A stretch of 21,583 bases of DNA from a bacterium. GTDB lineage: Bacteria; SZUA-79; Acidulodesulfobacterales; Acidulodesulfobacteraceae. Position numbers and translations under genes: made by a program. Shown piece after piece: positions 1-7,142 of the stretch. The stretch lies in contig JAJYQZ010000239.1 of assembly GCA_021794335.1 (NCBI GenBank), positions 1-21,583 on the forward strand, read 5' to 3'. Numbering within the stretch: the stretch's first letter is position 1; every line of letters begins with the position of its first letter. The notes below the pieces were generated by a model that was not told the origin of the DNA, made no database searches, and was given only the letters and a program-made list of their open reading frames with translations.

Positions 1-907
1 TGTCGTTCAACAGGGTTCGTCCGTGGATTCGGAAAGATTGAGGTTCGATTTTACGCAGGCAAAGCCTATTTCTGACGATGAATTGCGTAAGGTGGAATCT
101 CTGACGAATGAATATATTTTTTCCGATTTAGAGGTCAAAGTTGAAGAGCTTGATGTCAAATCCGCGCTTAATGCAGGAGCGCTTCATTTTTTCGACGAGA
201 AATACGAGGATACGGTCAGGGTTGTTTCGATGGGGGATGTTTCAAAGGAGTTTTGCGGGGGAACGCATGTATCAAGAACGGGAGAAATAGGATTTTTTAA
301 GATCATGCGCGAGTCTTCCGTTGCTTCCGGCATAAGAAGGATTGAAGCGGTTACAGGCTACAACTATTTAAATCAATTATATATCGAAGAGGACAACCTG
401 AATAATATCGCCTCATTGCTGGGCGCTTCAAAACCCGATGCGTATAATAAAATAATCAATCTTTATTATGATTACGAATATCTAAAAAAGGAGAACAGCG
501 ATATTAAGTTAAAACTAAACACCTTTGAATCAGAAAGGCTTGTCAGGGAATTTAAAAACATCGGCTCTGCCTCCTGTTTAATTTCTAAATTCGAAGATTT
601 ATCCCAGGACGATCTTAAGGAATTGATTAACATATTAAAATCGAGGGCGGGGTTTCCCGCGGGAGACAGCGCCGTGATTTTTATTTCTTTAATTAATAAA
701 GAGAGATTAATTTATATCTGCTCCACCGAAGGCGGTATAGACGCATCCAAAATAGTTAAACTTTTAAACGGGCAGGTCGGCGGAAAGGGCGGCGGGAAGA
801 GAGACTTTGCGCAGGGCGGCTCAACCGATATTTCAAAATTTAACGAAATCGAAAAAATCTTAGAAAAGATGTTGAAAGATTTATTGCCTTCTAAAATCCC
901 TGTCTAA
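1..907 (+). CDS. alaS: Alanine--tRNA ligase, C-terminal part (5' end outside window)
   Basis: Alanyl-tRNA synthetase charges tRNA-Ala in the cytoplasm. The reading frame is open from base 2, upstream of the first ATG at 23, so the gene is cut by the window edge and the catalytic domain is missing. The first residues match the family segment around 'RLRFDF' that leads into the editing domain. At about bases 251-268 the CGGTH zinc/editing motif is present. A coiled-coil stretch follows, then the C-terminal DHHA1 domain with the glycine-rich GGKGGGKRDFAQGG motif near 778-820. The gene ends at TAA 905-907, and a small glutaredoxin-like gene starts 24 bases later. Nothing suggests decay. Identification is very secure. 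The N-terminal half cannot be judged. Confidence 0.96.
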   Translation, partial: VVQQGSSVDSERLRFDFTQAKPISDDELRKVESLTNEYIFSDLEVKVEELDVKSALNAGALHFFDEKYEDTVRVVSMGDVSKEFCGGTHVSRTGEIGFFKIMRESSVASGIRRIEAVTGYNYLNQLYIEEDNLNNIASLLGASKPDAYNKIINLYYDYEYLKKENSDIKLKLNTFESERLVREFKNIGSASCLISKFEDLSQDDLKELINILKSRAGFPAGDSAVIFISLINKERLIYICSTEGGIDASKIVKLLNGQVGGKGGGKRDFAQGGSTDISKFNEIEKILEKMLKDLLPSKIPV

Positions 908-931
908 TGATTTTATGCTTACCAAAACAAT

Positions 932-1141
932 ATGATAAAGATATACGGAAGGTCGGGTTCGGGGATGCCTGAGGTCGAGGGTTTAATAAGAGAGTTCTTG
1001 CTTAAAAGGGAGAGTTTTAAGCTTTATAATATCGACAATTTTGAGCAGGCGCGCGTTGAGTTTTTGGATATTACCAAAGGAAACATTAACGCGCCGGAGG
1101 TATTGGTAATAGATGAAAAAGTGGATATTTATAAAAATTAA
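932..1141 (+). CDS. Glutaredoxin-like protein lacking the catalytic cysteines
   Basis: The 69-residue product has the look of a glutaredoxin/thioredoxin-fold domain: an initial beta strand (MIKIYG), a helix (EVEGLIREFL), a YNID strand, an 'EQARVEFLDIT' helix, and 'NAPEVLVIDEK', which matches the cis-Pro/beta segment (TVPxVFIDG) of glutaredoxins. Where glutaredoxins carry G-C-P-x-C, this protein reads G-S-G-M-P. There is no cysteine anywhere in it, so it cannot do dithiol or monothiol redox chemistry. ATG 932 is the only start in frame after the stop at 908-910, and no clear Shine-Dalgarno is visible. It sits between alaS and two envelope lipoproteins, probably co-transcribed. Fold assignment is by pattern only; a role as a binding or scaffold protein is inference. 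Confidence 0.6.
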   Translation: MIKIYGRSGSGMPEVEGLIREFLLKRESFKLYNIDNFEQARVEFLDITKGNINAPEVLVIDEKVDIYKN

Positions 1142-1153
1142 ATTAATAAAATT

Positions 1154-1927
1154 TTGGAATCTTTAAAGTTGAAATATATAACTATATCCGCTATTCTTAC
1201 TATTTTAATTTTTTCATCTTTAGGTTTTAGCGGATGCGGCTATTACATTAAAAAAACCGAAAAGTTTAAAAAACCCGTTAACACTCCATACAAAACTGAA
1301 AAAGAGGTTTTAACGGGGCTTGCAAAGAATTATGAAAATTTTAAAGGAATGTCCGGAAGATTTGTAATAACGGCAAACGACGGGTATTTTCCATTTGAAG
1401 AAGCAGGGCTTTATAAATACATCAAGAACAAATATATAAAGTTTACTATCCTTGATATGTATGGTACTCCGCTTTTTTATGCTAAAATAATCAAGGGCAA
1501 AGATAAAGTCTTTTTTCTTGATTCAGGGAAAAAATATCAAGGAAAAAGACTTTTGTATGAAAAACTTTTTCAGGCGTTTAGAATTTTTTTAAATTTAAAC
1601 AGCCTTTATAAAATCAAGAATTCCGATGTTTTTTATAATACGGACAGCGGATTCTTTTTCGAATATCATAAAAAACACGGCGGTCGTCACGGTCATCATA
1701 ATAGTTATTATATTTATGTCAACAGAAAATACCTTATCGAGAAAATTACCGTCGTAAAACATAAAAAGATGCTCGAGACTATCTATTTTAAACATTATAT
1801 TCCAAAGGGCGGAGTCAGGGTTCCTTTAAAAATAGTCGTTGACGATTATCTTTATAATGTTAAAATAAAAGTGGCGGTTTCAAAAGGCAGCACGGTATTT
1901 TATATGAACGATTTTAACGGGGAGTAA
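1154..1927 (+). CDS. Outer-membrane lipoprotein, LolB/DUF4292-like
   Basis: This is a lipoprotein of about 257 residues. A hydrophobic signal sequence (about residues 7-24) ends in a lipobox-like FSGC with Cys28 as the lipidation site. The mature part starts with a helix ('LTGLAKNYENFKGMSGRFVI') and continues in alternating short beta strands with 'LYKYIKNKYIKF', 'GTPLFYAKI' and 'KDKVFFLD'. That is the pattern of LolB/LppX-type half-barrel lipid-binding folds and DUF4292 proteins. The start is uncertain: TTG at 1154 or TTG at 1169 both leave an intact signal peptide, and neither has a good ribosome site. It ends one base before the BamD-like gene, suggesting a paired envelope-biogenesis role. 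Family placement is tentative; lipoprotein status is more certain. Confidence 0.6.
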   Translation: MESLKLKYITISAILTILIFSSLGFSGCGYYIKKTEKFKKPVNTPYKTEKEVLTGLAKNYENFKGMSGRFVITANDGYFPFEEAGLYKYIKNKYIKFTILDMYGTPLFYAKIIKGKDKVFFLDSGKKYQGKRLLYEKLFQAFRIFLNLNSLYKIKNSDVFYNTDSGFFFEYHKKHGGRHGHHNSYYIYVNRKYLIEKITVVKHKKMLETIYFKHYIPKGGVRVPLKIVVDDYLYNVKIKVAVSKGSTVFYMNDFNGE

Positions 1928-1928
1928 T

Positions 1929-2678
1929 ATGAAAAGTAAAATATATCGGTTATCGGTTATAACCATAATGACAATAACAGTATTTATGGCATCGCTTATC
2001 CTTTTAACCGGATGCGCTAAAAATGTCAAAAAACATATCCTGCCTCCCGATGTTTATTACAAAAAAGCCCTTTTTTATGCAGGTAAACATGATTATTCCA
2101 GTGCGGCTAAAAACTTTAAAGCCCTTATCGAAAACTATCCCACATATCGCAATACGCAAGAAGCGGAGTTAAAGCTCGGCGATGCCTATTATCTTGGGGG
2201 AAAGTTCATAGAGGCGCAGGGGGCTTATATGGATTTTATCCGCCTCCACCCCAGCTCTAAATATACCCCTTTTGCAATGTATTATGCTGCCATGTCATAT
2301 TATAAAAGGAAAGAGGCGGCAGGGAGAACGCAGAGTCCCTTAAAGCATGCCAAGCTTATGTTCGAAGAATTGGTATCGAAATATCCTTATTCGAAATATT
2401 CTAAAACGGCTCTTAAATATATTAAAACAATAAATATAGACTTATCCGAAAACACTTTTTTTACGGGGCTTTACTATTTTAACGCAAGCCTTTGGAAACC
2501 GGCCGCTTATATGTTTAAGGCTGTCCTTAAGCAGTACCCCGGGATGCCCATTATTCCAAAGACTTTATATTATTTAACGGTATGCTATAAAAACTTAAAC
2601 GATAAAAAGACGGAAAATTATTATAAAAATATTTTGCGGCAGGATTATCCGCAAAGTAAATATGCGAAAATGGCATAA
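1929..2678 (+). CDS. bamD: BamD-like outer-membrane assembly lipoprotein
   Basis: BamD is the essential lipoprotein of the BAM complex that inserts beta-barrel proteins into the outer membrane. The 249-residue product has a signal peptide with lipobox LLTGC (Cys29). After it come TPR-type helical pairs: 'YYKKALFYAGKHDYSSAAKNF', then 'LKLGDAYYLGGKFIEAQGAY', 'AMYYAAMSYY', 'GLYYFNASLWKPAAYMF' and 'LYYLTVCYKNLND'. The segment 'FIRLHPSSKYTPFAMYYAAMSYYKR' closely follows the BamD pattern (F-x-R-x-HP-x-N/S-x-x-x-x-Y-A-x-Y). The size is normal for BamD. The ATG lies just after the stop of the preceding lipoprotein, so the two are translationally coupled. A more general YfgL/TPR lipoprotein remains possible. 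Confidence 0.8.
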   Translation: MKSKIYRLSVITIMTITVFMASLILLTGCAKNVKKHILPPDVYYKKALFYAGKHDYSSAAKNFKALIENYPTYRNTQEAELKLGDAYYLGGKFIEAQGAYMDFIRLHPSSKYTPFAMYYAAMSYYKRKEAAGRTQSPLKHAKLMFEELVSKYPYSKYSKTALKYIKTINIDLSENTFFTGLYYFNASLWKPAAYMFKAVLKQYPGMPIIPKTLYYLTVCYKNLNDKKTENYYKNILRQDYPQSKYAKMA

Positions 2679-2695
2679 CGGTATGCTAAATTTTC

Positions 2696-2724
2696 TTGAC
2701 ACTAAGCGTGAATTATGCAATAAT
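2696..2724 (+). promoter_or_regulatory. Sigma-70 promoter of the infC operon
   Basis: A consensus -35 TTGACA (2696-2701) is followed by a 17-base spacer and AATAAT (2719-2724). TG at 2716-2717 makes this an extended -10. Transcription would begin near 2731. That leaves only about 11 bases before ATG 2742, but about 32 before the better-placed start at 2763. Confidence 0.75.
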
Positions 2725-2762
2725 TTTAAAACTATAATTTAATGAATAAAGGAGAGATTCGC

Positions 2763-3296
2763 ATACAAAAAAATACTAAGACAGATATTAACGAAGGCAT
2801 CAGGGCAAAAGAAGTCAGGGTTATAGACGAAGAAGGCAGGCAGGTTGGGATAATGTCTTTATTTGCCGCTATTAAACTTGCAAAAGAAAAGTCTTTAGAC
2901 CTGGTTGAAATGTCCAAAGATGCCGCGCCTCCTGTTTGCAGGATAATGGATTACGGCAAATTTAGATACGAGCAAAACAAAAAACTTCAGGAAGCCAAGA
3001 AAAAACAGGTTGTTATCCACATAAAAGAGGTTAAGTTTAGACCTAATACCGATGAGCATGATTACAGGTTTAAACTAAAAAATATAATTAACTTTCTTAA
3101 AGAAGGAAACAAAGTAAAGTTAGCCGTTACATTTAAAGGCAGAGAACTTGTGCATACCGATTTAGGAATTAAGGTAATATTAAGGGTCATAGAAGATATT
3201 AAAGAATTCGGCATCCCCGAATTCCCGATTAAGCCGGATGTTAAAAGAACATTTAGCACGGTAATCGTTCCGGTTAAAGCAAAAAAGGCGCAATAA
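2763..3296 (+). CDS. infC: Translation initiation factor IF-3
   Basis: IF-3 binds the 30S subunit and checks start-codon/initiator-tRNA pairing. The product shows the N-terminal domain ('INEGIRAKEVRVIDEEG', 'LDLVEMSKDAAPPVCRIMDYGKF'), a lysine-rich linker ('EAKKKQ'), and the C-terminal domain ('IKEVKFRPNTDEHDY', 'KVKLAVTFKGRE', 'VIVPVKAKK'). Length is about 177 residues, normal for the family. The strong ribosome site AAAGGAG (2748-2754) lies inside the reading frame if ATG 2742 is used. It is 8 bases from ATA 2763 and only 2 from ATT 2757. Non-canonical infC starts (AUU in E. coli) are well known as a basis for autoregulation, so I place the start at ATA 2763, with ATG 2742 (184 residues, no ribosome site) as the alternative. 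The gene heads an operon with rpmI and rplT. Confidence 0.9.
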   Translation: MQKNTKTDINEGIRAKEVRVIDEEGRQVGIMSLFAAIKLAKEKSLDLVEMSKDAAPPVCRIMDYGKFRYEQNKKLQEAKKKQVVIHIKEVKFRPNTDEHDYRFKLKNIINFLKEGNKVKLAVTFKGRELVHTDLGIKVILRVIEDIKEFGIPEFPIKPDVKRTFSTVIVPVKAKKAQ

Positions 3297-3378
3297 GCCT
3301 GTTTATCGCAAAATATATTATTATAAAGCATAGTAAACTATACAGTTATCGTTATTTATTATTTTAAGGGGTTCTAAA

Positions 3379-3582
3379 ATGGCTAAAATAAAGATTAAGA
3401 CCAACAGGGGAGCAAAGAAGAGGTTTAAGATTACGGCTAACGGAAAGGTGGTTCATTATAAGGCGAACAAAAGTCATATATTGACTTCAAAGGCTCGGAA
3501 AAGAAAAAATAAACTTAAGAAAAGCGCCGTCGTTAATTCGGTTGACGCTATGAATATCAAAAGGCTTGTTCCTTATTTATAA
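3379..3582 (+). CDS. rpmI: 50S ribosomal protein L35
   Basis: L35 is a small, highly basic protein of the large ribosomal subunit. The 67-residue product has the family signature '[20 protein letters not shown]', followed by '[18 protein letters not shown]' and the terminal 'IKRLVPYL'. The size is typical. A Shine-Dalgarno AAGGGG (3366-3371) lies 7 bases before the ATG. The 82-base gap after infC contains short inverted sequence (for example ATAGT/ACTAT around 3331-3342). In other bacteria this is where ribosomal protein L20 binds to repress translation of the pair. I cannot recognise the L20-binding fold itself here. Confidence 0.97.
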   Translation: MAKIKIKTNRGAKKRFKITANGKVVHYKANKSHILTSKARKRKNKLKKSAVVNSVDAMNIKRLVPYL

Positions 3583-3598
3583 TAAAAGGAGTTAAATA

Positions 3599-3949
3599 AT
3601 GTCAAGGGTAAAAAGAGGGATTTTAACAAAAAAAAGGCATAAAAAGGTTTTAAAGCTTGCGAAAGGTTATTACGGCGCAAGAAGCAGGCTTTTTAAATCG
3701 GCACAGGAAACTGTCTTAAAGGGGCTTAATTACGCTTATAGAGATAGAAAAGTCAAAAAAAGGCAGTTCAGAGGGTTATGGATAGTTAGGATTAACGCCG
3801 CATGCAGGGCAAACGAGATATCTTATTCAAAATTTATTAATGCGCTTAATAAGAAAGGGATTAATTTAAACAGAAAGGTTTTGGCTGAAATTGCGTTAAC
3901 CGATCCGGCCGCGTTTTCCGGTTTGGTTAAAGAAATAACATCCAATTAA
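3599..3949 (+). CDS. rplT: 50S ribosomal protein L20
   Basis: L20 binds 23S rRNA early in large-subunit assembly and usually represses its own operon. The 116-residue product begins '[20 protein letters not shown]' and has '[19 protein letters not shown]', '[20 protein letters not shown]' and 'RINAACR', all diagnostic. AAAAGGAG at 3584-3591 is 7 bases before the ATG. In most proteobacteria pheS and pheT follow; here an IHF/HU-family gene starts 65 bases downstream instead, so the phenylalanyl-tRNA synthetase genes must be elsewhere. Confidence 0.98.
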   Translation: MSRVKRGILTKKRHKKVLKLAKGYYGARSRLFKSAQETVLKGLNYAYRDRKVKKRQFRGLWIVRINAACRANEISYSKFINALNKKGINLNRKVLAEIALTDPAAFSGLVKEITSN

Positions 3950-4014
3950 AATTTTTAAAGCCCTATTAAATTTAACCCTGATTAGACCTTAATAAACGAG
4001 GACCTTAATAATAA

Positions 4015-4320
4015 ATGTCTTTAACTAAATCCGACTTAACAAATAAGATTCGCAGTAAGGTTGGCTTGACCTCCGCCGAATCTTTAACCTATGTAAACTC
4101 TTTTTTTGATTTTATAAAATCGGAAGCGGAAATAGACGGACAGGTTAAATTAACCGGTTTTGGAAGTTTTCTCATCAAAGAAAAAAAGCGAAGAAAGGGA
4201 CGGAATCCCCAAACAGGCGAACCTATTTATATCAGCGAAAGAAAGGTGCTAAAGTTTAAGTCCTCGGTCGTCTTGAAATCGAAAATAAATAAAAAATATA
4301 AAAATGGATCCGGTGGATGA
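4015..4320 (+). CDS. ihfA: IHF/HU-family DNA-binding protein, IHF-alpha-like
   Basis: This is a nucleoid protein that binds and bends DNA as a dimer, and it also helps sigma-54 activators contact promoters. The 101-residue product has the helical N-terminal half ('SLTKSDLTNKIRSKVGLTSAESLTYV') and the conserved 'KLTGFGSFLIKEKKRRKGRNPQTGEPI' beta arm with the intercalating proline after 'GRNPQTGE'. It ends in basic residues. Position between rplT and a MerR gene matches the deltaproteobacterial and gamma ihfA neighbourhood, which supports the alpha-subunit call over HU. GAGGA at 3998-4002 is a somewhat distant ribosome site. The last 17 bases overlap the merR gene. Telling the alpha subunit from HU would need a tree. 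Confidence 0.85.
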   Translation: MSLTKSDLTNKIRSKVGLTSAESLTYVNSFFDFIKSEAEIDGQVKLTGFGSFLIKEKKRRKGRNPQTGEPIYISERKVLKFKSSVVLKSKINKKYKNGSGG

Positions 4321-4636
4321 GAAGCTTTATTATAAAATCGGGGAAGTTGCAAAAATAATAGAAATTGAGCCTTATGTCATAAGATACTGGGAAACAGAAT
4401 TCAATTTCTTAAAGCCGTATAAATCTAAAAGTTCTCACAGGCTTTATTTAAAATCCGATATCGATAAGCTTTTGCTGATAAAGGATTATTTGTATAATAA
4501 AAAATTTACGATAGAAGGGGCAAAAAAAGCGATAAAGGCAAAATCATCTCAAAAAGACGATAATATCAAGCTTATAAAAAATATTCATAATGAACTTAAT
4601 TCTGTTAAGTCCCTTTTGTTATCGAGAAAAAAATAG
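4304..4636 (+). CDS. MerR-family transcriptional regulator (ihfA-linked type)
   Basis: The 110-residue protein has an N-terminal MerR winged helix-turn-helix: 'YYKIGEVAKIIEIEPYVIRYWETEF' followed by 'SHRLYLKSDIDKLLLIKDYLY', with W and E of the RYWE motif intact. A short helical tail ('SQKDDNIKLIKNIHNELNSVKSLL') would make the dimer coiled coil. No metal- or ligand-binding C-terminal domain and no cysteine are present. This small type is regularly found directly after ihfA in deltaproteobacteria. Its start overlaps ihfA by 17 bases and its stop is 2 bases before surE, so it is translationally coupled on both sides. Its target is unknown. Confidence 0.88.
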   Translation: MDPVDEKLYYKIGEVAKIIEIEPYVIRYWETEFNFLKPYKSKSSHRLYLKSDIDKLLLIKDYLYNKKFTIEGAKKAIKAKSSQKDDNIKLIKNIHNELNSVKSLLLSRKK

Positions 4637-4638
4637 TA

Positions 4639-5448
4639 ATGAATATTCTTCTTTCAAATGATGACGGGGTTTACGCAACAGGTATAAATATTTTATTCGA
4701 AGAGCTTAAAAAGTTTGCCGATGTCGTAATTGTCGCTCCCGATAGAGAAAGAAGCGCAAGTTCCCATTCTTTAACTATCGATAGGCCGTTAAGGGTTAAT
4801 GAAATCAAACCGGACATATTTTCGGTTGACGGCACGCCCACGGATGCCGTTAATATTGCCGTTCATTCCGTTTTAAAGTCCAAGCCCGATTTAATCATAT
4901 CCGGTATAAATTACGGCGGTAATATTTGCGACGATGTCATTTACTCCGGAACCGTGTCCGCGGCAATGGAGGGAGCTATTATGGGAATAAAGTCGATAGC
5001 CGTTTCATTGGTTGTAAATAAGGGCGGCGGGTATCTGCCGAAAGACCCCTCTCTCGAAGACAATCTTGAATTATCGTTCCAAAAGGCGGCAGAATTTGTT
5101 TCCAATCTTGCCTCCGCCGTTCATAAGCATTCTTTACCTGAATATACCCTGCTCAATGTAAATATTCCTCAAACGATAATAAATAAACAAAACAGCTTCG
5201 AATATCTTGTTACGAGGCAGGGGAAGCGTTATTTCGAGGACTTTGTCGTCGAAAAGATAGACCCCCGCGGAAGAAAATATTACTGGATTTGGGGTAAAAA
5301 TATCAGGTTCGAAGATGTGGAGGGAAGCGATTACGAGGCCGTCCATAACGGGCTTATCTCCGTTACGCCCATACACCTCGATATGACAAATTATAAAGCA
5401 ATGGAAAGATTAAAAAATATCGATTTTCTTTATAATATTAAATCCTGA
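4639..5448 (+). CDS. surE: 5'/3'-nucleotidase SurE
   Basis: SurE is a metal-dependent phosphatase acting on nucleoside 5'- and 3'-monophosphates and short polyphosphate, linked to stationary-phase survival. Metal ligands are visible: Asp8-Asp9 in 'ILLSNDDGV', Ser39 in 'APDRERSASS', and Asn91 in 'ISGINYGGN'. 'VIYSGTVSAAMEGAIMG' and 'ISVTPIHLDMT' complete the family pattern. The 269 residues are slightly more than E. coli SurE (253) because of a loop around residues 129-150. It starts 2 bases after the MerR gene. The surE-pcm-rpoS order downstream mirrors the stress cluster of gammaproteobacteria, without nlpD. Confidence 0.97.
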   Translation: MNILLSNDDGVYATGINILFEELKKFADVVIVAPDRERSASSHSLTIDRPLRVNEIKPDIFSVDGTPTDAVNIAVHSVLKSKPDLIISGINYGGNICDDVIYSGTVSAAMEGAIMGIKSIAVSLVVNKGGGYLPKDPSLEDNLELSFQKAAEFVSNLASAVHKHSLPEYTLLNVNIPQTIINKQNSFEYLVTRQGKRYFEDFVVEKIDPRGRKYYWIWGKNIRFEDVEGSDYEAVHNGLISVTPIHLDMTNYKAMERLKNIDFLYNIKS

Positions 5449-5499
5449 ACAGAAAGAGGGCTTAATGAATCTTATTGCCGGATTTAAGGGCATAACTTT

Positions 5500-6144
5500 A
5501 TGGTAAATTTTAAAAACTCCGCAGACGGGGCTACCGAGCAGGCTCTTGTTTCGAAAGGAATTACCGATAAAAATGTGCTCTATGCGCTAAGAACCGTTCC
5601 GAGAGAAAAGTTTGTCGAGGAATCGTTAAAAGAATTAAGTTATACCGGCGCGCCGCTTCCCATAGGCCATAATCAAACAATATCCGGCATTTATACCGTC
5701 GCTTTAATGACGCAGTCCCTTCGCTTAAATAAAAACCATAAAATTCTTGAAATAGGAACGGGTTCGGGCTATCAGGCGGCTATTTTGTCCACGCTTTGCA
5801 TGAGTGTTTTTACTATAGAACGGATAAGGGATCTGTCTTTAAAGGCGAGGGATATTCTTGGAAAACTTAACATTCATAATGTGACATTTATTATCGGAGA
5901 CGGGACTATCGGGTTTAAAGAATATGCCCCTTACGATAGAATCATTGTTACCGCCTGTTCCCCCGATGTTCCAGAGGCGCTTTTCGCCCAGTTAAGCGAG
6001 GGCGGCATAATGGTTATGCCCCTTGAAATGAGCGGTTCACAAAATATCTTTGTAATAGAAAAAAAAAATGGTAAAATGTATTCTAATAATATTGCCCCTG
6101 CAAATTTTGTTAGACTTATAGGCAAGGACGGTTTTAAATCCTGA
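5500..6144 (+). CDS. pcm: Protein-L-isoaspartate O-methyltransferase
   Basis: This enzyme methylates isoaspartyl residues with S-adenosylmethionine, starting repair of aged proteins. The 214-residue product has the family N-terminus ('KGITDKNVLYALRTVPREKFV'), the substrate loop 'PIGHNQTISG' (residues 54-63), SAM motif I 'ILEIGTGSGYQ' (82-92), the motif 'FTIERI', 'DRIIVTACSPDVPEAL', and 'LSEGGIMVMPL'. Where the family usually has QTIS-x-PY, this protein has QTIS-G-IY, a small deviation outside the SAM site. AAGGG (5486-5490) lies 9 bases before the ATG. It lies between surE and rpoS, a conserved stationary-phase neighbourhood. Confidence 0.96.
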   Translation: MVNFKNSADGATEQALVSKGITDKNVLYALRTVPREKFVEESLKELSYTGAPLPIGHNQTISGIYTVALMTQSLRLNKNHKILEIGTGSGYQAAILSTLCMSVFTIERIRDLSLKARDILGKLNIHNVTFIIGDGTIGFKEYAPYDRIIVTACSPDVPEALFAQLSEGGIMVMPLEMSGSQNIFVIEKKNGKMYSNNIAPANFVRLIGKDGFKS

Positions 6145-6221
6145 GCGTTCTTCCATATAAGGTTTTCTTTATTATATTTGTATTATTATAAATAATTATA
6201 ATCTTTTATCTTATATTTATA

Positions 6222-7142
6222 ATGCCGAGAACAAAAATTAATAAAGATTTCGAGCCGCCTGCAGTTTTAGCAAACAGCGAAAAAGTCTCCATACCCCGGT
6301 CGTATGATAATGTTATATCCCGTCAATACTTAAAGTATCTTAAAAAAAACCCTCTTTTAACAAAGGAAGAGGAGTATAATCTCGCCTTAAAAGTTCAGGA
6401 AGGAGACAAGGAAGCCAGAGATTTAATGATTAAATCTAACCTTGGACTTGTTATCAATGTGGCAAAAAAATTTCTCGGGAGAGGGCTTTCGTTCGACGAT
6501 TTAATTATGGAAGGAAATATCGGACTTATGAAGGCCGTAGATAAATTTATTCCTAAAAAAGGCTTCAGATTCTCAACCTATGCTATATGGTGGATAAGGC
6601 AGTCTATCGAAAGGGGCATATTAAATTCCGGCAGGCTTATAAGGCTTCCCATACACATTTCCGAAAACCTTTTTAAATATTCGAGGGCGGCGAAAGAGAT
6701 GACGGGCGAACTGGAAAGAGAGCCGAATATCGGCGAAATTGCAAAACACATGGGAATAGAGGAGAAAAAACTCGAAAAAATTTTAGGTTTTATCGGCAAC
6801 GTTTATTCTTTAGATTCTTCCTTTCCGCAAAATCAAAATCAGGACGGCGAACAAAATTTAGCCCTTGCAAATGTTATAAAAGAAGACGAGGAAGGCACAT
6901 CCTCTTTTGATATGCTCGATAAAATAGAAACATTAAAACTCTTAAACAAATGGCTTTTCATGCTTGGCGATATAGAAAGAAAGGTTATAATATTAAGATA
7001 CGGGCTTAACTATGAAAAGCCGAGAACGCTTAACGAGATAGGGTTAATTTTTAATCTCACCAAAGAGCGCATCAGGCAGATAGAGGTTAAGGCGTTAAAA
7101 AAACTTAAACAAATGGCAGAGGAAGCAGGTATGGAGGGGTAA
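6222..7142 (+). CDS. rpoS: RpoS-like group 2 sigma-70 factor
   Basis: This is an alternative sigma factor for stationary-phase or stress genes. Region 1.2 ('SRQYLKYLKKNPLLTKEEEYNLA') is followed by region 2 ('LMIKSNLGLVINVAKKF', 'FDDLIMEGNIGLMKAVDKF', 'GFRFSTYAIWWIRQSIERGI'), region 3 ('RLPIHISENLFKYSRAAKEM'), and region 4 with the helix-turn-helix 'TLNEIGLIFNLTKERIRQIE'. The 306-residue length, absence of a long region 1.1, 'RLPIHI', and 'NKWLFMLGDIERKVIILRYGL' resemble RpoS rather than RpoD or RpoH. The surE-pcm context agrees. No Shine-Dalgarno precedes ATG 6222; a TATAAT at 6197-6202 would give a very short leader. The stop overlaps the next ATG by one base (TAATG). Confidence 0.88.
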   Translation: MPRTKINKDFEPPAVLANSEKVSIPRSYDNVISRQYLKYLKKNPLLTKEEEYNLALKVQEGDKEARDLMIKSNLGLVINVAKKFLGRGLSFDDLIMEGNIGLMKAVDKFIPKKGFRFSTYAIWWIRQSIERGILNSGRLIRLPIHISENLFKYSRAAKEMTGELEREPNIGEIAKHMGIEEKKLEKILGFIGNVYSLDSSFPQNQNQDGEQNLALANVIKEDEEGTSSFDMLDKIETLKLLNKWLFMLGDIERKVIILRYGLNYEKPRTLNEIGLIFNLTKERIRQIEVKALKKLKQMAEEAGMEG

